Source of the DNA: Xylanibacter brevis ATCC 19188 | GTDB taxonomy: Bacteria; Bacteroidota; Bacteroidia; Bacteroidales; Bacteroidaceae | Assembly: GCF_000621725.1 (NCBI RefSeq) | Contig: NZ_JHXM01000021.1 | Span: forward strand, 1 to 64,000 | DNA: 64,000 bases | Direction: 5' to 3' | Shown here: in pieces, positions 52,684 through 61,073 of the stretch | How the letters are laid out: each line of letters opens with the position of its first letter | How positions within the stretch are numbered: position 1 is the stretch's first letter | The notes under the pieces: model-generated | The model's database searches: none | What the model saw: only the letters and a program-made list of their open reading frames with translations | What the model was told of the DNA's origin: nothing | Translations under genes and position numbers: made by a program

Positions 52684-53070
52684 ATGGCAGAGAAAACACG
52701 TTACACAGATGAGGAACTTGAAGAGTTCCGCGAGATTATCAATGAGAAGCTGGCTTTGGCCAAACGTGATTATGACCAAATGATGCGTGTATTGACTAAT
52801 CAGGACTCTAATGATGTTGATGATACGTCACCAACATATAAAGCATTAGAGGAGGGTAGTGCAACGCAGTCAAAGGAAGATCTTATTCAGTTTGCCGCTC
52901 GTCAGCAAAAGTTCATTCAGGGCTTGAAGGCTGCACTTGTAAGAATTGAGAACAAGACTTACGGCGTGGATAGGATCACCGGTAAACTGATTCCCAAAGA
53001 GCGTCTAAGAGCTGTTCCTCATGCAACACTGAGCGTTGAGTCAAAAGAGTTGGAAAAGAAAAGAAAGTGA
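52684..53070 (+). CDS. DksA/TraR-family protein lacking the zinc-finger cysteines
   Basis: The 128-residue protein has a DksA-like coiled-coil start (TDEELEEFREIINEKLALAK) and the finger-region text YGVDRITGKLIPKERLRAVPHAT. The cysteines expected around YGxC...GK are absent; no Cys is found in the whole protein. It may act at RNA polymerase or be structural. It overlaps lspA by 4 bp (GTGA). Confidence 0.85.
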   Translation: MAEKTRYTDEELEEFREIINEKLALAKRDYDQMMRVLTNQDSNDVDDTSPTYKALEEGSATQSKEDLIQFAARQQKFIQGLKAALVRIENKTYGVDRITGKLIPKERLRAVPHATLSVESKELEKKRK

Positions 53071-53699
53071 ACGTAAGTAGATATTTGACTAAGGGCAGAA
53101 TGGCCATAATCCTCATTATGGCCATTCTGATTATTGACCAGCTTATAAAAGTCTGGGTTAAGACTAATATGTGTCTTCATGAAAGTATTCATGTGACCGA
53201 TTGGTTTTATATCACATTCATAGAAAACAATGGTATGGCTTATGGCATGCAGATAGGTTCAAAATTGCTTTTGTCAATCTTCCGCATAGTTGCCATCTCT
53301 CTCTTGTCATACTATATCTGGCTCCAAAGCAAAACAAACGTTCGCTGGGGCTATCTGATTTGTTTGTCGATGGTTTTAGCGGGCGCTGCAGGCAATCTTA
53401 TCGACTGCATGTTTTATGGGCTTTGCTTTGATGCGTCAACTCCTTATGAGATCAGCCAGTTTGTAGGCTTAGGCAATGGTTATGAGTCTTTCTTGATGGG
53501 ACGTGTGGTTGATATGTTCTATTTTCCACTTATCGTGACCAGTTATCCCGACTGGTTTCCAATTGTTGGAGGAGATGAGTTTATTTTCTTCAGTCCTGTA
53601 TTTAACTTTGCCGATGCCTCTATCTCTGTGGGGGTTGTAGCATTATTATTGTTTTATCGAAAGGAGATTAGCCATATTTCTATCAAACGTGAAGCATAA
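53067..53699 (+). CDS. lspA: Lipoprotein signal peptidase
   Basis: The 210-residue membrane aspartyl protease removes signal peptides from prolipoproteins. It starts with GTG inside the previous stop (GTGA); an alternative ATG is at 53100. Motifs are IIDQLIKVWVK, IENNGMAYGM, AGAAGNLIDCMFYG with the first catalytic Asp, and VFNFADASISVG with the second. Four transmembrane segments are present. An insertion of ~35 residues lies between the two catalytic motifs, a Bacteroidota-type feature. Confidence 0.95.
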   Translation: MNVSRYLTKGRMAIILIMAILIIDQLIKVWVKTNMCLHESIHVTDWFYITFIENNGMAYGMQIGSKLLLSIFRIVAISLLSYYIWLQSKTNVRWGYLICLSMVLAGAAGNLIDCMFYGLCFDASTPYEISQFVGLGNGYESFLMGRVVDMFYFPLIVTSYPDWFPIVGGDEFIFFSPVFNFADASISVGVVALLLFYRKEISHISIKREA

Positions 53700-54513
53700 C
53701 TGGGCCTTGATATTGGTCGCTTTCCTCTTTTTGGTTTCATGTACGCCAAAAGTGCCAAAGCGTTATATCCAACCGGACGAGCTGGAGGATATATTAGTGG
53801 AATATCATTTGGCAAAATCATTAGCAACTCATGATGACGACGCAAATGAGAGTGCTGATGTATTGCAGCTTTTATATATGAAGGCTGTGTTGCAGAAGTA
53901 TGGTTATACTCAGGCCGACTTTGATTCGTCAATGGTTTATTACTATACCAATGCCGAACGATTCGAGGATATCTATGAGCGTGTTGCAGAAAGACTGGAG
54001 AATCAGGCTCTGGTACTCGGTGCCACTGAAGGTGAGATGGGGCAATATGCTTCGCTGGATAACAATGGTGATACAGCCAATGTCTGGACTGAACGTAGAA
54101 CACTCTCGTTGATGCCCGTTGCACCCTATGATAAATGGACTTTTACCATTAATGGTGACACAACCTATCGGAATGGTGATCGCTTCTTAATGCGTTTTAT
54201 GAGCGATTATGTCTTCCAGGATGGATCAAAGAATACGGTTCTCTATGTTGCAGTTACCTACGATAATGACACAACGATAACACGAAATATTCATTTCTCA
54301 AGTTCTGGTCTTACTCAACTGCATATTCCTGAATATGAAAAAGCTAACGTAAAACAGATACGAGGCTTCTTCTATTTAAAAGGAGATAAAGATCGGTCAA
54401 CGACAACGCGCCTTTTGTTTATAGATAATATTCAGTTGGTGCGTTTTCATAAAGAACGCCTAGAGATAAATGATGAAATTGAAAAAGATAGCCTGTCATC
54501 AGATAGTCTTTGA
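53689..54513 (+). CDS. DUF4296 lipoprotein
   Basis: The 274-residue protein starts with GTG 53689 and has a lipobox signal ending FLVSC. The DUF4296 domain is at ~25-110 (YIQPDELEDILVEYHLAKSL, LLYMKAVLQKYGYTQADFDS, YYYTNAERFEDIYERVAERL). The remainder is beta-rich and unassigned. It overlaps lspA by 11 bp, suggesting that its acylation precursor is translated with the peptidase that processes it. Confidence 0.85.
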   Translation: MKHNWALILVAFLFLVSCTPKVPKRYIQPDELEDILVEYHLAKSLATHDDDANESADVLQLLYMKAVLQKYGYTQADFDSSMVYYYTNAERFEDIYERVAERLENQALVLGATEGEMGQYASLDNNGDTANVWTERRTLSLMPVAPYDKWTFTINGDTTYRNGDRFLMRFMSDYVFQDGSKNTVLYVAVTYDNDTTITRNIHFSSSGLTQLHIPEYEKANVKQIRGFFYLKGDKDRSTTTRLLFIDNIQLVRFHKERLEINDEIEKDSLSSDSL

Positions 54514-54688
54514 GGATCATTCCATACAGTCTATGGCTGTGGTGGAACTTGAAGATGGTTTTGTTACTCGCTGCTATCCGTTGGAAGGAGAACAGCCTCA
54601 GACGGAATGGTTGAGTGGCACGATTAAGCTCCAACGAGATAATCAAGGGTTAATGAAGGCTTTCTATAATGGAAAAGAATTGAAATAA
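54470..54688 (+). CDS. Small conserved hypothetical protein
   Basis: The 72-residue protein (MMKLKKIACHQIVFEDHSIQ) starts 44 bp inside the end of the DUF4296 gene in another frame. Its beta-rich sequence (MAVVELEDGFVTRCYPLEGE, EWLSGTIKLQRD) is not low complexity and reads like a real protein. The function is unknown; the overlap suggests coupling. Confidence 0.75.
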   Translation: MMKLKKIACHQIVFEDHSIQSMAVVELEDGFVTRCYPLEGEQPQTEWLSGTIKLQRDNQGLMKAFYNGKELK

Positions 54689-54710
54689 CAAACTAAAAAC
54701 CTTATAGTTT

Positions 54711-56021
54711 ATGAATATGAAAGTACGTTTAGCAGTCATGAACTTTCTGGAGTTCGCTGTTTGGGGAGCATATCTCACCTGTATGGGTAATTATCTAGGA
54801 ACAGCAGGTTTGGGTAATCAGATTGCCTGGTTTTATGCTATACAGGGAATTGTTTCTATATTCATGCCAACTTTGATGGGTATTGTCGCAGATAAATATA
54901 TCCAACCTCAGCGATTGCTTGGTTTATGCCATCTTATGGCTGGTGTTGCCATGTTAGGTTGCTGGTGGATGGGTGTTAATGCTGGCTTTGGCCATGAGAT
55001 TTCCAATAAGTCGGCTTTCATTGCTATGTATTCGTTGAGTGTTGCTTTCTTTATGCCCACTATAGCATTGACTAACACAACTGCTTTTACAATATTGAAA
55101 GATAACGGAATGGATACCGTAAAGGATTTCCCTCCGATTCGTGTTCTTGGTACAGTTGGCTTTATTGTAACGATGTGGTTTGTCAACTGTGCGGTGTGGG
55201 AAGATGGAGCATTCTTCTTTAGTCTGGTTGATAATGATTACAAGTTTCAGTATACCTACATGCAGTTCTTTGTATCAGGATTTCTGAGTCTTGTTTTATT
55301 TGCTTATTGTTTCTCCTTGCCTCAGTGCAAATTAGAGAAGAAGGCAGGTTCTTCTTTAGCAGATGTAATGGGACTGAGTGCCTTTAAACTGTTTAAGAAA
55401 AAGAAGATGGCGCTGTTTTTCATCTTTTCTGCCATGCTTGGTATGTGTCTGCAGGTGACAAATGGATTCGCAGGTCCTTTTATTACAAGTTTCAAAGGTA
55501 GTACAGATGAAGTCATAGCAAATTCGTTTGCAGCCAACAATGCAACATTGCTTACATCAATCTCTCAGATCAGCGAGGCTTTATGCATACTGATGATTCC
55601 ATTCTTTTTGAGAAGATTTGGTATTAAGATTGTTATGCTGATGTCCATGTTTGCATGGGTTTTCCTTTTTGGTTTCTTCGGAATTGGTAATCCGGCAATG
55701 CCAGGTGTAATACTATTTATTTTGTCGTGCATTGTATATGGTGTTGCATTCGATTTCTTTAATGTATCAGGTGGTATTTTTGTAGATCAGGAGTGCGCAC
55801 CATCAATCAAGGCATCTGCACAGGGTCTGTTTATGATGATGACCAATGGAATAGGAGCAACCGTAGGAACCTTGGCTGCTGGTGAGATAGTGAATAGTTA
55901 CTGTTCTTGGCATGGAAAATACTTGCTGGGAGATTGGCAGTCTTGTTGGTTTATCTTTGCTGCCTTTGCGATGGTAGTCGGAATTTGTTTTGCCCTGGTA
56001 TTTAATCCTGATAAGAAATAG
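54711..56021 (+). CDS. NupG-like nucleoside:H+ symporter (MFS)
   Basis: The 436-residue membrane protein has about 12 hydrophobic segments. The start MKVRLAVMNFLEFAVWGAYL and GIVADKYIQPQRLLGLCHLM, plus YGVAFDFFNVSGGIFVDQE, match the nucleoside:proton symporter family of NupG and XapB. It probably imports nucleosides across the inner membrane. Confidence 0.88.
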   Translation: MNMKVRLAVMNFLEFAVWGAYLTCMGNYLGTAGLGNQIAWFYAIQGIVSIFMPTLMGIVADKYIQPQRLLGLCHLMAGVAMLGCWWMGVNAGFGHEISNKSAFIAMYSLSVAFFMPTIALTNTTAFTILKDNGMDTVKDFPPIRVLGTVGFIVTMWFVNCAVWEDGAFFFSLVDNDYKFQYTYMQFFVSGFLSLVLFAYCFSLPQCKLEKKAGSSLADVMGLSAFKLFKKKKMALFFIFSAMLGMCLQVTNGFAGPFITSFKGSTDEVIANSFAANNATLLTSISQISEALCILMIPFFLRRFGIKIVMLMSMFAWVFLFGFFGIGNPAMPGVILFILSCIVYGVAFDFFNVSGGIFVDQECAPSIKASAQGLFMMMTNGIGATVGTLAAGEIVNSYCSWHGKYLLGDWQSCWFIFAAFAMVVGICFALVFNPDKK

Positions 56022-56023
56022 CG

Positions 56024-56554
56024 ATGAAGCGCATTCAGCTAAGATTTGATAGTATTCAGCAGATTGTTGGTGGTGAAGGTATTTCTGTGATCGTATTGAC
56101 AGATATGGAGCGCAAAAATGCTATGTCTGTCGTATGTGATGGACATATGTCTCACCAGTTGCTGATGCGTGTCAATAATATAAAAGAATGCGATAATATG
56201 TTACCAGAAACGCTGGTAGGCTTATTAAAAGATAAGTTCGAGTTGATGATATATGGCTTGTATGATGGTCAGTATCAAGTAGTGCTGATGGATGAATTTG
56301 GTAATTCCAAACGCATGCGAATAAGTGATGCCATTCTGCTAACAATGATTTCAGATACGCCTCTGTATATTGAGGGTACTCTGTTGGAACGCCAAAGTGT
56401 TCCATATGACGCTGATGCAAAAGGAATAGCTATTCCTATTAATACGATGGATGTTCCAAGATTGAAACAGGCTTTACAGCGTGCAGTGGATGATGAAAAC
56501 TATGAGCTGGCCTCTCAGCTACGCGATGAAATTAATAGAAGAAGCGAAAAGTAA
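56024..56554 (+). CDS. DUF151 bifunctional nuclease-family protein with UVR motif
   Basis: The 176-residue protein has a DUF151 domain (FDSIQQIVGGEGISVIVLTD, PETLVGLLKDKFEL, ISDAILLTMISDTPLYIE) and a C-terminal UVR motif (LKQALQRAVDDENYELASQL RDEI). Family members have been described as nucleases; the activity here is not shown by the sequence. The stop overlaps the rsmE start. Confidence 0.88.
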   Translation: MKRIQLRFDSIQQIVGGEGISVIVLTDMERKNAMSVVCDGHMSHQLLMRVNNIKECDNMLPETLVGLLKDKFELMIYGLYDGQYQVVLMDEFGNSKRMRISDAILLTMISDTPLYIEGTLLERQSVPYDADAKGIAIPINTMDVPRLKQALQRAVDDENYELASQLRDEINRRSEK

Positions 56555-57273
56555 TGAAAGAAGTACGTTATTTCTATGTTCCCCAGGCCGCCAGCGTAGG
56601 AGAATTGCCTGAAGAAGAGGCAGTTCATGCATTGCGTGTGCTTCGTCTTAAAGAAGGTGATGAATTGATGTTGATGGATGGAAAGGGTACATTCTATAAA
56701 GCTATAGTAACATTGGCATCTTCTAAACGGTGTCTTTATTCTATCCAAGAAACAATGCCCCAGCAACGTACCTGGAATGGGCATATTCATTTAGCGATTG
56801 CGCCTACTAAGATGATGGAACGCATCGAATGGATGACAGAGAAGGCGACTGAGATTGGTTTTGATGAGTTGTCCTTGTTAGACTGTAAGTTTTCAGAACG
56901 TAGGGTGGTTAAGACACCAAGATTAGAGAAAATCGTAATTTCCGCAGTAAAGCAAAGTAGAAAAGCATGGACTCCGATAGTTAATGTAATGCTTTCTTTT
57001 GATAATTTCATTAAATCGCATCAAACCGGAAGACGATATATTGCGCATTGTTATGAAGAAGTGCCACGTACCAATTTGTTTGATGAACTTCGAAATGGAA
57101 ATAATCAAGATGATGCCTTGGTGATGATTGGACCTGAAGGTGATTTCTCTATAGATGAAGTTCGGAAAGCGGTTGAAGCTGGTTTTATTTCTGTTAACCT
57201 AGGAGATAGTAGATTAAGAACTGAAACTGCGGGATTAGCAGCTATCATGATGATACAATTGTCTAAACAGTAG
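56554..57273 (+). CDS. rsmE: 16S rRNA (uracil1498-N3)-methyltransferase
   Basis: The 239-residue SPOUT-fold enzyme methylates U1498 of 16S rRNA. It shows EEAVHALRVLRLKEGDEL, KMMERIEWMTEKATEIGFDE and the trefoil-knot SAM region IGPEGDFSIDEV...VNLGDSRLRTETAGLAA. It lies in the ileS operon. Confidence 0.96.
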   Translation: MKEVRYFYVPQAASVGELPEEEAVHALRVLRLKEGDELMLMDGKGTFYKAIVTLASSKRCLYSIQETMPQQRTWNGHIHLAIAPTKMMERIEWMTEKATEIGFDELSLLDCKFSERRVVKTPRLEKIVISAVKQSRKAWTPIVNVMLSFDNFIKSHQTGRRYIAHCYEEVPRTNLFDELRNGNNQDDALVMIGPEGDFSIDEVRKAVEAGFISVNLGDSRLRTETAGLAAIMMIQLSKQ

Positions 57274-57276
57274 ATT

Positions 57277-57720
57277 ATGAAAAGAATTTTAAATCTTTGC
57301 TTGTTTTTATTTGCCATGGTTTCTGTTTTCGCAGATACTCCCAAGATAGGAGAGTTGTTCAAACTGATGCCTGACTCTCTAATGCCATATCTTACAAAAA
57401 ATAATCGTCTGGATATGATTGACTTTAGAGAAGCGGGAATGAAAGCTGAGGTAAACAACCTGTTAGAAGGAATAAGCACGATGACTTATCTGAGTGACGA
57501 TTCGCTGTGTGTTAAGATGAGCGACGCTCTTCGTATAGACATGAAGCTTATTGTGAAGGGTGATAATTTGCTTGTTCGAGTTCAAAAGACTTATATTTAT
57601 AACAAATGCCAGACAGAGGAAATTGTTTCTTTATATACCCCTGAATGGCAATTAGTAGATACTTTAACAAAGTCGTCTTTTTTGTTGAAGCGTGATGAAG
57701 AATTGTTTAAAGAGAATTAA
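57277..57720 (+). CDS. DUF3256 secreted protein, short version
   Basis: The 147-residue protein has a signal peptide (MKRILNLCLFLFAMVSVFA) and the DUF3256 start (LFKLMPDSLMPYLTKNNRLD MIDF, EGISTMTYLSDDSL). Family members that I know are about 200 residues, so this one lacks a C-terminal portion or belongs to a short branch. It ends the operon; its stop converges with the next gene by 4 bp. Confidence 0.8.
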   Translation: MKRILNLCLFLFAMVSVFADTPKIGELFKLMPDSLMPYLTKNNRLDMIDFREAGMKAEVNNLLEGISTMTYLSDDSLCVKMSDALRIDMKLIVKGDNLLVRVQKTYIYNKCQTEEIVSLYTPEWQLVDTLTKSSFLLKRDEELFKEN

Positions 57721-58160
57721 TGTCTGGCTTTTCTGCTGACATGTCTTTTGTTCTCCCAGTTGCTCATCATTCTTCTATGAAAGCGATCTTCAGCTTTTAG
57801 TATATCATAAACTTTCGATGCTGGAAGTATTTTTAAAAACTTCTCGTGATATGTTTTTTGAAGCATCTTTAAATCGATATCTATCTGATCTCTCTCTTTA
57901 ATGGATTTCAGACATCCTTTTTCGTCTTGAGGCTTATTCTTTGCTAAATTTCTCTGTTGACTGAATAATGAACGTTGTTTTTCTCTCATTTCCTTATAAA
58001 TAGGAAAGAATTGAGAGGCCTCCTGCTGTGAAAGATTAGCTTCTTTTGTGATATACGACACCAAGTCTGATTCAAATTTTTCAGGCGAGAATTTCTGTTG
58101 TTGTGCTTGTATGTTCAATAAGAACATTGAGCAGAGGATAAATGCAAATAACTTCTTCAT
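57717..58160 (-). CDS. Small secreted helical protein (Spy/CpxP-like)
   Basis: The 147-residue protein has a signal peptide (MKKLFAFILCSMFLLNIQAQ) followed by long charged helices (LSQQEASQFFPIYKEMREKQ, LQKTYHEKFLKILPASKVYD). The pattern resembles Spy/CpxP-like periplasmic proteins in ECF sigma operons. It is last in the operon with the sigma factor and its putative anti-sigma gene, so an envelope stress role is inferred. Confidence 0.75.
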   Translation of the reverse strand: MKKLFAFILCSMFLLNIQAQQQKFSPEKFESDLVSYITKEANLSQQEASQFFPIYKEMREKQRSLFSQQRNLAKNKPQDEKGCLKSIKERDQIDIDLKMLQKTYHEKFLKILPASKVYDILKAEDRFHRRMMSNWENKRHVSRKARH

Positions 58161-58180
58161 AGTTTTACCTTCCTTTCAAT

Positions 58181-58534
58181 TTATAAATCTGCTAATAGAT
58201 AAGCGTAGATATCTTGGTTATCGACCATTGCATAGTCTGCAGCATCATCAAAGTATGCGTCACCAGAATCGATGGGCGCAGATGCCATTTGTTGTGTTTC
58301 CTGTTCTTGATCATCTTTCATTAAGAATGTAGCACTTAGAACAATCACACCTGTGAACACGGCAGCATAGAGTAGGGGACGTAGATAACGAATGATGGCT
58401 GGCTTCTCTTCTGGTTTAGTATCAGGAAGCTTAGACATCACTCTATCTGTGAGGTGCTCAAAATAGCCCTCAGGTGTGGAAAATGGATTATTATTTCCCA
58501 TCTTAAATTCTATGTCGTCTCTTTCTTTTTGCAT
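58181..58534 (-). CDS. Putative anti-sigma factor, single-pass membrane protein
   Basis: The 117-residue protein has a cytoplasmic N-terminus (NPFSTPEGYFEHLTDRVMSK), one transmembrane helix at ~52-71 (LLYAAVFTGVIVLSATFLM) and an acidic C-terminus. It sits directly after an ECF sigma gene, as anti-sigma factors usually do. The N-terminus lacks the zinc-binding HxxxCxxC motif, so it is not a ZAS type. Confidence 0.7.
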   Translation of the reverse strand: MQKERDDIEFKMGNNNPFSTPEGYFEHLTDRVMSKLPDTKPEEKPAIIRYLRPLLYAAVFTGVIVLSATFLMKDDQEQETQQMASAPIDSGDAYFDDAADYAMVDNQDIYAYLLADL

Positions 58535-58581
58535 ATCATGCTACCATTTTATATATATAGATGTTTAATAATGCAAATAGT

Positions 58582-59136
58582 TTAATCGTGTTGCTTAAAA
58601 AAATCCTCTATTTTTTTTACCGCAATATGATACGAAGCTTTTAGTCCGCCCTCAGTGGTTCCTGTAATCTTGCTGATTTCGCTGTATTTCATCTCTTCGT
58701 AATATCTAAGCATGAACACGGTTTTCTGAACTTCTGGCAATTGGGCGATAGCTTCTTGTAGTTGCGCTTCGGTTTCATCTCCATTGAAATAAGTGTCGGC
58801 TAGTAATTGTTGAACAATTCCAGATTCAACGTCATCAGTACTTAATGATGCTCTAACTTTCTTCTTCCTCATGAAGTCTAAAGCCTCGTTAATAGCGATT
58901 CTCGATAGCCAAGTATATAGCTTAGAGTCGCCATGAAAAGTATCTAGAGAATTCCATGCCTTGATAAATGTGTTTTGCAATACATCATCTGCATCTTCAT
59001 GAATCAATACTATACGTCTTATCTGCCAATATAGTTTTTCACTATATTGTCTTACCACCATTTCGAATCCGTTCCTTCTGGTTTTTGATTCTTTGATGAG
59101 ATTGATTAACGCTTCATCGTCGTATTGTTTCATCAA
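58582..59136 (-). CDS. ECF-type RNA polymerase sigma factor
   Basis: The 184-residue protein has sigma-2 (HEDADDVLQNTFIKAWNSLD, WLSRIAINEALDFMRKKK) and sigma-4 (LPEVQKTVFMLRYYEEMKYS, ISKITGTTEGGLKASYHIAV) domains without region 3, typical of ECF sigma factors. The start may be at 59136 or the next ATG, 59133. It follows the L,D-transpeptidase gene by 12 bp and precedes a membrane protein likely to be its anti-sigma factor. Confidence 0.93.
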   Translation of the reverse strand: MMKQYDDEALINLIKESKTRRNGFEMVVRQYSEKLYWQIRRIVLIHEDADDVLQNTFIKAWNSLDTFHGDSKLYTWLSRIAINEALDFMRKKKVRASLSTDDVESGIVQQLLADTYFNGDETEAQLQEAIAQLPEVQKTVFMLRYYEEMKYSEISKITGTTEGGLKASYHIAVKKIEDFFKQHD

Positions 59137-59148
59137 TAGAATTATGAC

Positions 59149-60717
59149 TTATGGAAGAAATGGTTTAAGGGCCTGCCACATTTGCTTGTCGTATTCGTAA
59201 CGATCTGGCCAGAATTCAATATCGTGAGTTGATGGATTGGGAAATGCTGTGTAGTAAGCAATATATACCGGTGTCTCTGGATTGGTTCTTAATGAATTTA
59301 TCAATCTTAAAGGTTTTGCACCATTTTTGTGTCTGAAGTTCTGAAGATAATTTTTTCCTTTATCAGTTTCCGGTTTGATATCAACAGAAAGACGTATCTT
59401 GTCGATTGTCCATTCATCTAAATCTGGCAATACAAACATTGTGAGCTGGAATGGCTTCTGTACACGAACGCATCCATGCGAAATTGTTCTACGCTCATTC
59501 TGGAACGCACCAGGATTATTCGTGTCGTGCAGATAGACATCAAACTTATTCGGAAATCTAAAAATAATTCTGCCTAGAGAATTGCCAGGACCACTTTTCT
59601 GACTAATGCGATAGTTGCCACTACGCAGTTCAGCACTGGTAATTTCAGCCGGATTGATGGTATCTCCATCATTCTGGATAATAGAGTAGCGATGACGTGC
59701 AAAATAGGCAGAGTCGCCCGCATGTTCACTAACTTCTTTTTTGATGATACTCATTGGGATACCCCATTCAGGATTAAACTGGACTAAGTTGATCTTGCTG
59801 ATTAACAAGGGGGTTTTGGTATGGAATGCACCACAACAAATCTTCATAGATAGTACACTATCAGGTTGTATAGCCCACAGGTTCTGTGAAGGAATATTTA
59901 CAAAAACATATTTCTTCTCATTGAGAGGATAGTCTTTTATCTTCCATCGGCATCTTTCCATGTTGAGAATAAGCTTTTGCCGATGTTCTTTTATACTGTC
60001 TTTTTGCAGTTCTTTTTTTAGAGCAAGATATATCGGGTCCTGTGGTTCTAAACTCATGATGTATTCAAGAACATCATCGCTATTCGCCTTGGAAAGAGCA
60101 TTTGTTGCAAACTCTTTTTCTGGTAGTTGAATAGATATATCAAACAAGGGACGATATGCACCATTGTTGTCTTTATCTAATTTGTTGAATAGTCTTAAAG
60201 GATTAAGAAAGCCATAGTACTGACCTGATATGAATTTGAGATAAGCTCTTGAAAGATTAAACTCAATTCGAGCCATTGTCTCGTAAACTACTGATGAAGA
60301 ATCTGTTATTTGTTGGTTTAATCTTGATATATCAGACAGAATGCTATCTACTAAAAATACTTTTTTATTGAAGCCGATTTCCTCTGATGACTTTCCTATA
60401 TACTTAATTAGAGTGTCACTCTTTTCAAGTGATTCTGGAGAATTGACCCATATAAAATCTCCATTATCTTGATAATAATCTTTTAGCTCAGAGGAGGATA
60501 AGAAAGAATCGTTATTATTAAGAAGAAGTTGATTTAACGATACTTTAGCTGAATCAATGTTTTCAGCAAGCGTTTGTGCGATTAAATCTTCATTACTACT
60601 CGTCAATATACCCTTGCAACTAATAAAACTAGATGCAAGCGCGAAAAAAATAATACGGAGGAATATTATTGTACGGTCACTTTGCGCACTACTTTTCCAA
60701 CTTTTATAATGTAGCAC
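59149..60717 (-). CDS. L,D-transpeptidase (YcbB-like) lipoprotein
   Basis: The 522-residue protein begins with a hydrophobic segment ending FISC, a possible lipobox. The catalytic YkuD domain lies in the C-terminal half, with HDTNNPGAF and ISHGCVRVQKPFQL, where the Cys is the nucleophile. Such enzymes form 3-3 peptidoglycan cross-links or attach proteins. The N-terminal half matches the scaffold domain of YcbB. The start overlaps the preceding small gene by 52 bp, and no later ATG is available before the signal sequence. Confidence 0.9.
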   Translation of the reverse strand: MLHYKSWKSSAQSDRTIIFLRIIFFALASSFISCKGILTSSNEDLIAQTLAENIDSAKVSLNQLLLNNNDSFLSSSELKDYYQDNGDFIWVNSPESLEKSDTLIKYIGKSSEEIGFNKKVFLVDSILSDISRLNQQITDSSSVVYETMARIEFNLSRAYLKFISGQYYGFLNPLRLFNKLDKDNNGAYRPLFDISIQLPEKEFATNALSKANSDDVLEYIMSLEPQDPIYLALKKELQKDSIKEHRQKLILNMERCRWKIKDYPLNEKKYVFVNIPSQNLWAIQPDSVLSMKICCGAFHTKTPLLISKINLVQFNPEWGIPMSIIKKEVSEHAGDSAYFARHRYSIIQNDGDTINPAEITSAELRSGNYRISQKSGPGNSLGRIIFRFPNKFDVYLHDTNNPGAFQNERRTISHGCVRVQKPFQLTMFVLPDLDEWTIDKIRLSVDIKPETDKGKNYLQNFRHKNGAKPLRLINSLRTNPETPVYIAYYTAFPNPSTHDIEFWPDRYEYDKQMWQALKPFLP

Positions 60718-60983
60718 CCTTTTTGTAAATTGTTAAGTTGAATACGTTGTGAAGAATTCTCAATTTTGAGTTTTGTTACAGGACGTCCTGTCAAAGAGAC
60801 AATTTCCATTGTCATACCATTTGCTCCAAGTATGGTAACGGTTTTCCCTTCTACGACGATGGTGGGTACATTGTCGTCAATCTGCTCAGCTACACCCATC
60901 TCCAATACCATATTCATAGCTTTAACGGGCGTGGCAGCACCAAGCAATGTAGCACAAAAGAGTATGAGTAATTGTTTCCGCAT
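60666..60983 (-). CDS. Small secreted protein with a sorting-domain-like C-terminus
   Basis: Read from ATG 60983 (MRKQLLILFCATLLGAATPV KA, a signal peptide) the protein has 105 residues. After ~35 residues it consists almost only of a beta domain like the T9SS C-terminal sorting domain (MEIVSLTGRPVTKLKI...LQKGCYIIKVGKVVRKVTVQ). A stand-alone domain of this kind is odd: it has no cargo. It precedes the L,D-transpeptidase gene in the same operon. Confidence 0.75.
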   Translation of the reverse strand: MRKQLLILFCATLLGAATPVKAMNMVLEMGVAEQIDDNVPTIVVEGKTVTILGANGMTMEIVSLTGRPVTKLKIENSSQRIQLNNLQKGCYIIKVGKVVRKVTVQ

Positions 60984-61005
60984 ATACACAATTATTTAAT
61001 TTATT

Positions 61006-61014
61006 GCAAATGTA
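61006..61014 (-). promoter_or_regulatory. Promoter -7 element of the envelope/ECF operon
   Basis: TACATTTGC on the minus strand, 22 bp before the ATG at 60983. Confidence 0.65.
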
Positions 61015-61037
61015 GGAATAAAATCTGAAACTTCCAA

Positions 61038-61073
61038 GAAAAAGCGAAAAAAATTACTTTTCTTCGCTTTTTC
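61038..61073 (-). terminator. Terminator of the DEAD-box operon
   Basis: GAAAAAGCGAA (61038-61048) and TTCGCTTTTTC (61063-61073) form a perfect 11-bp stem that overlaps the stop codon of the helicase gene. Confidence 0.7.
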
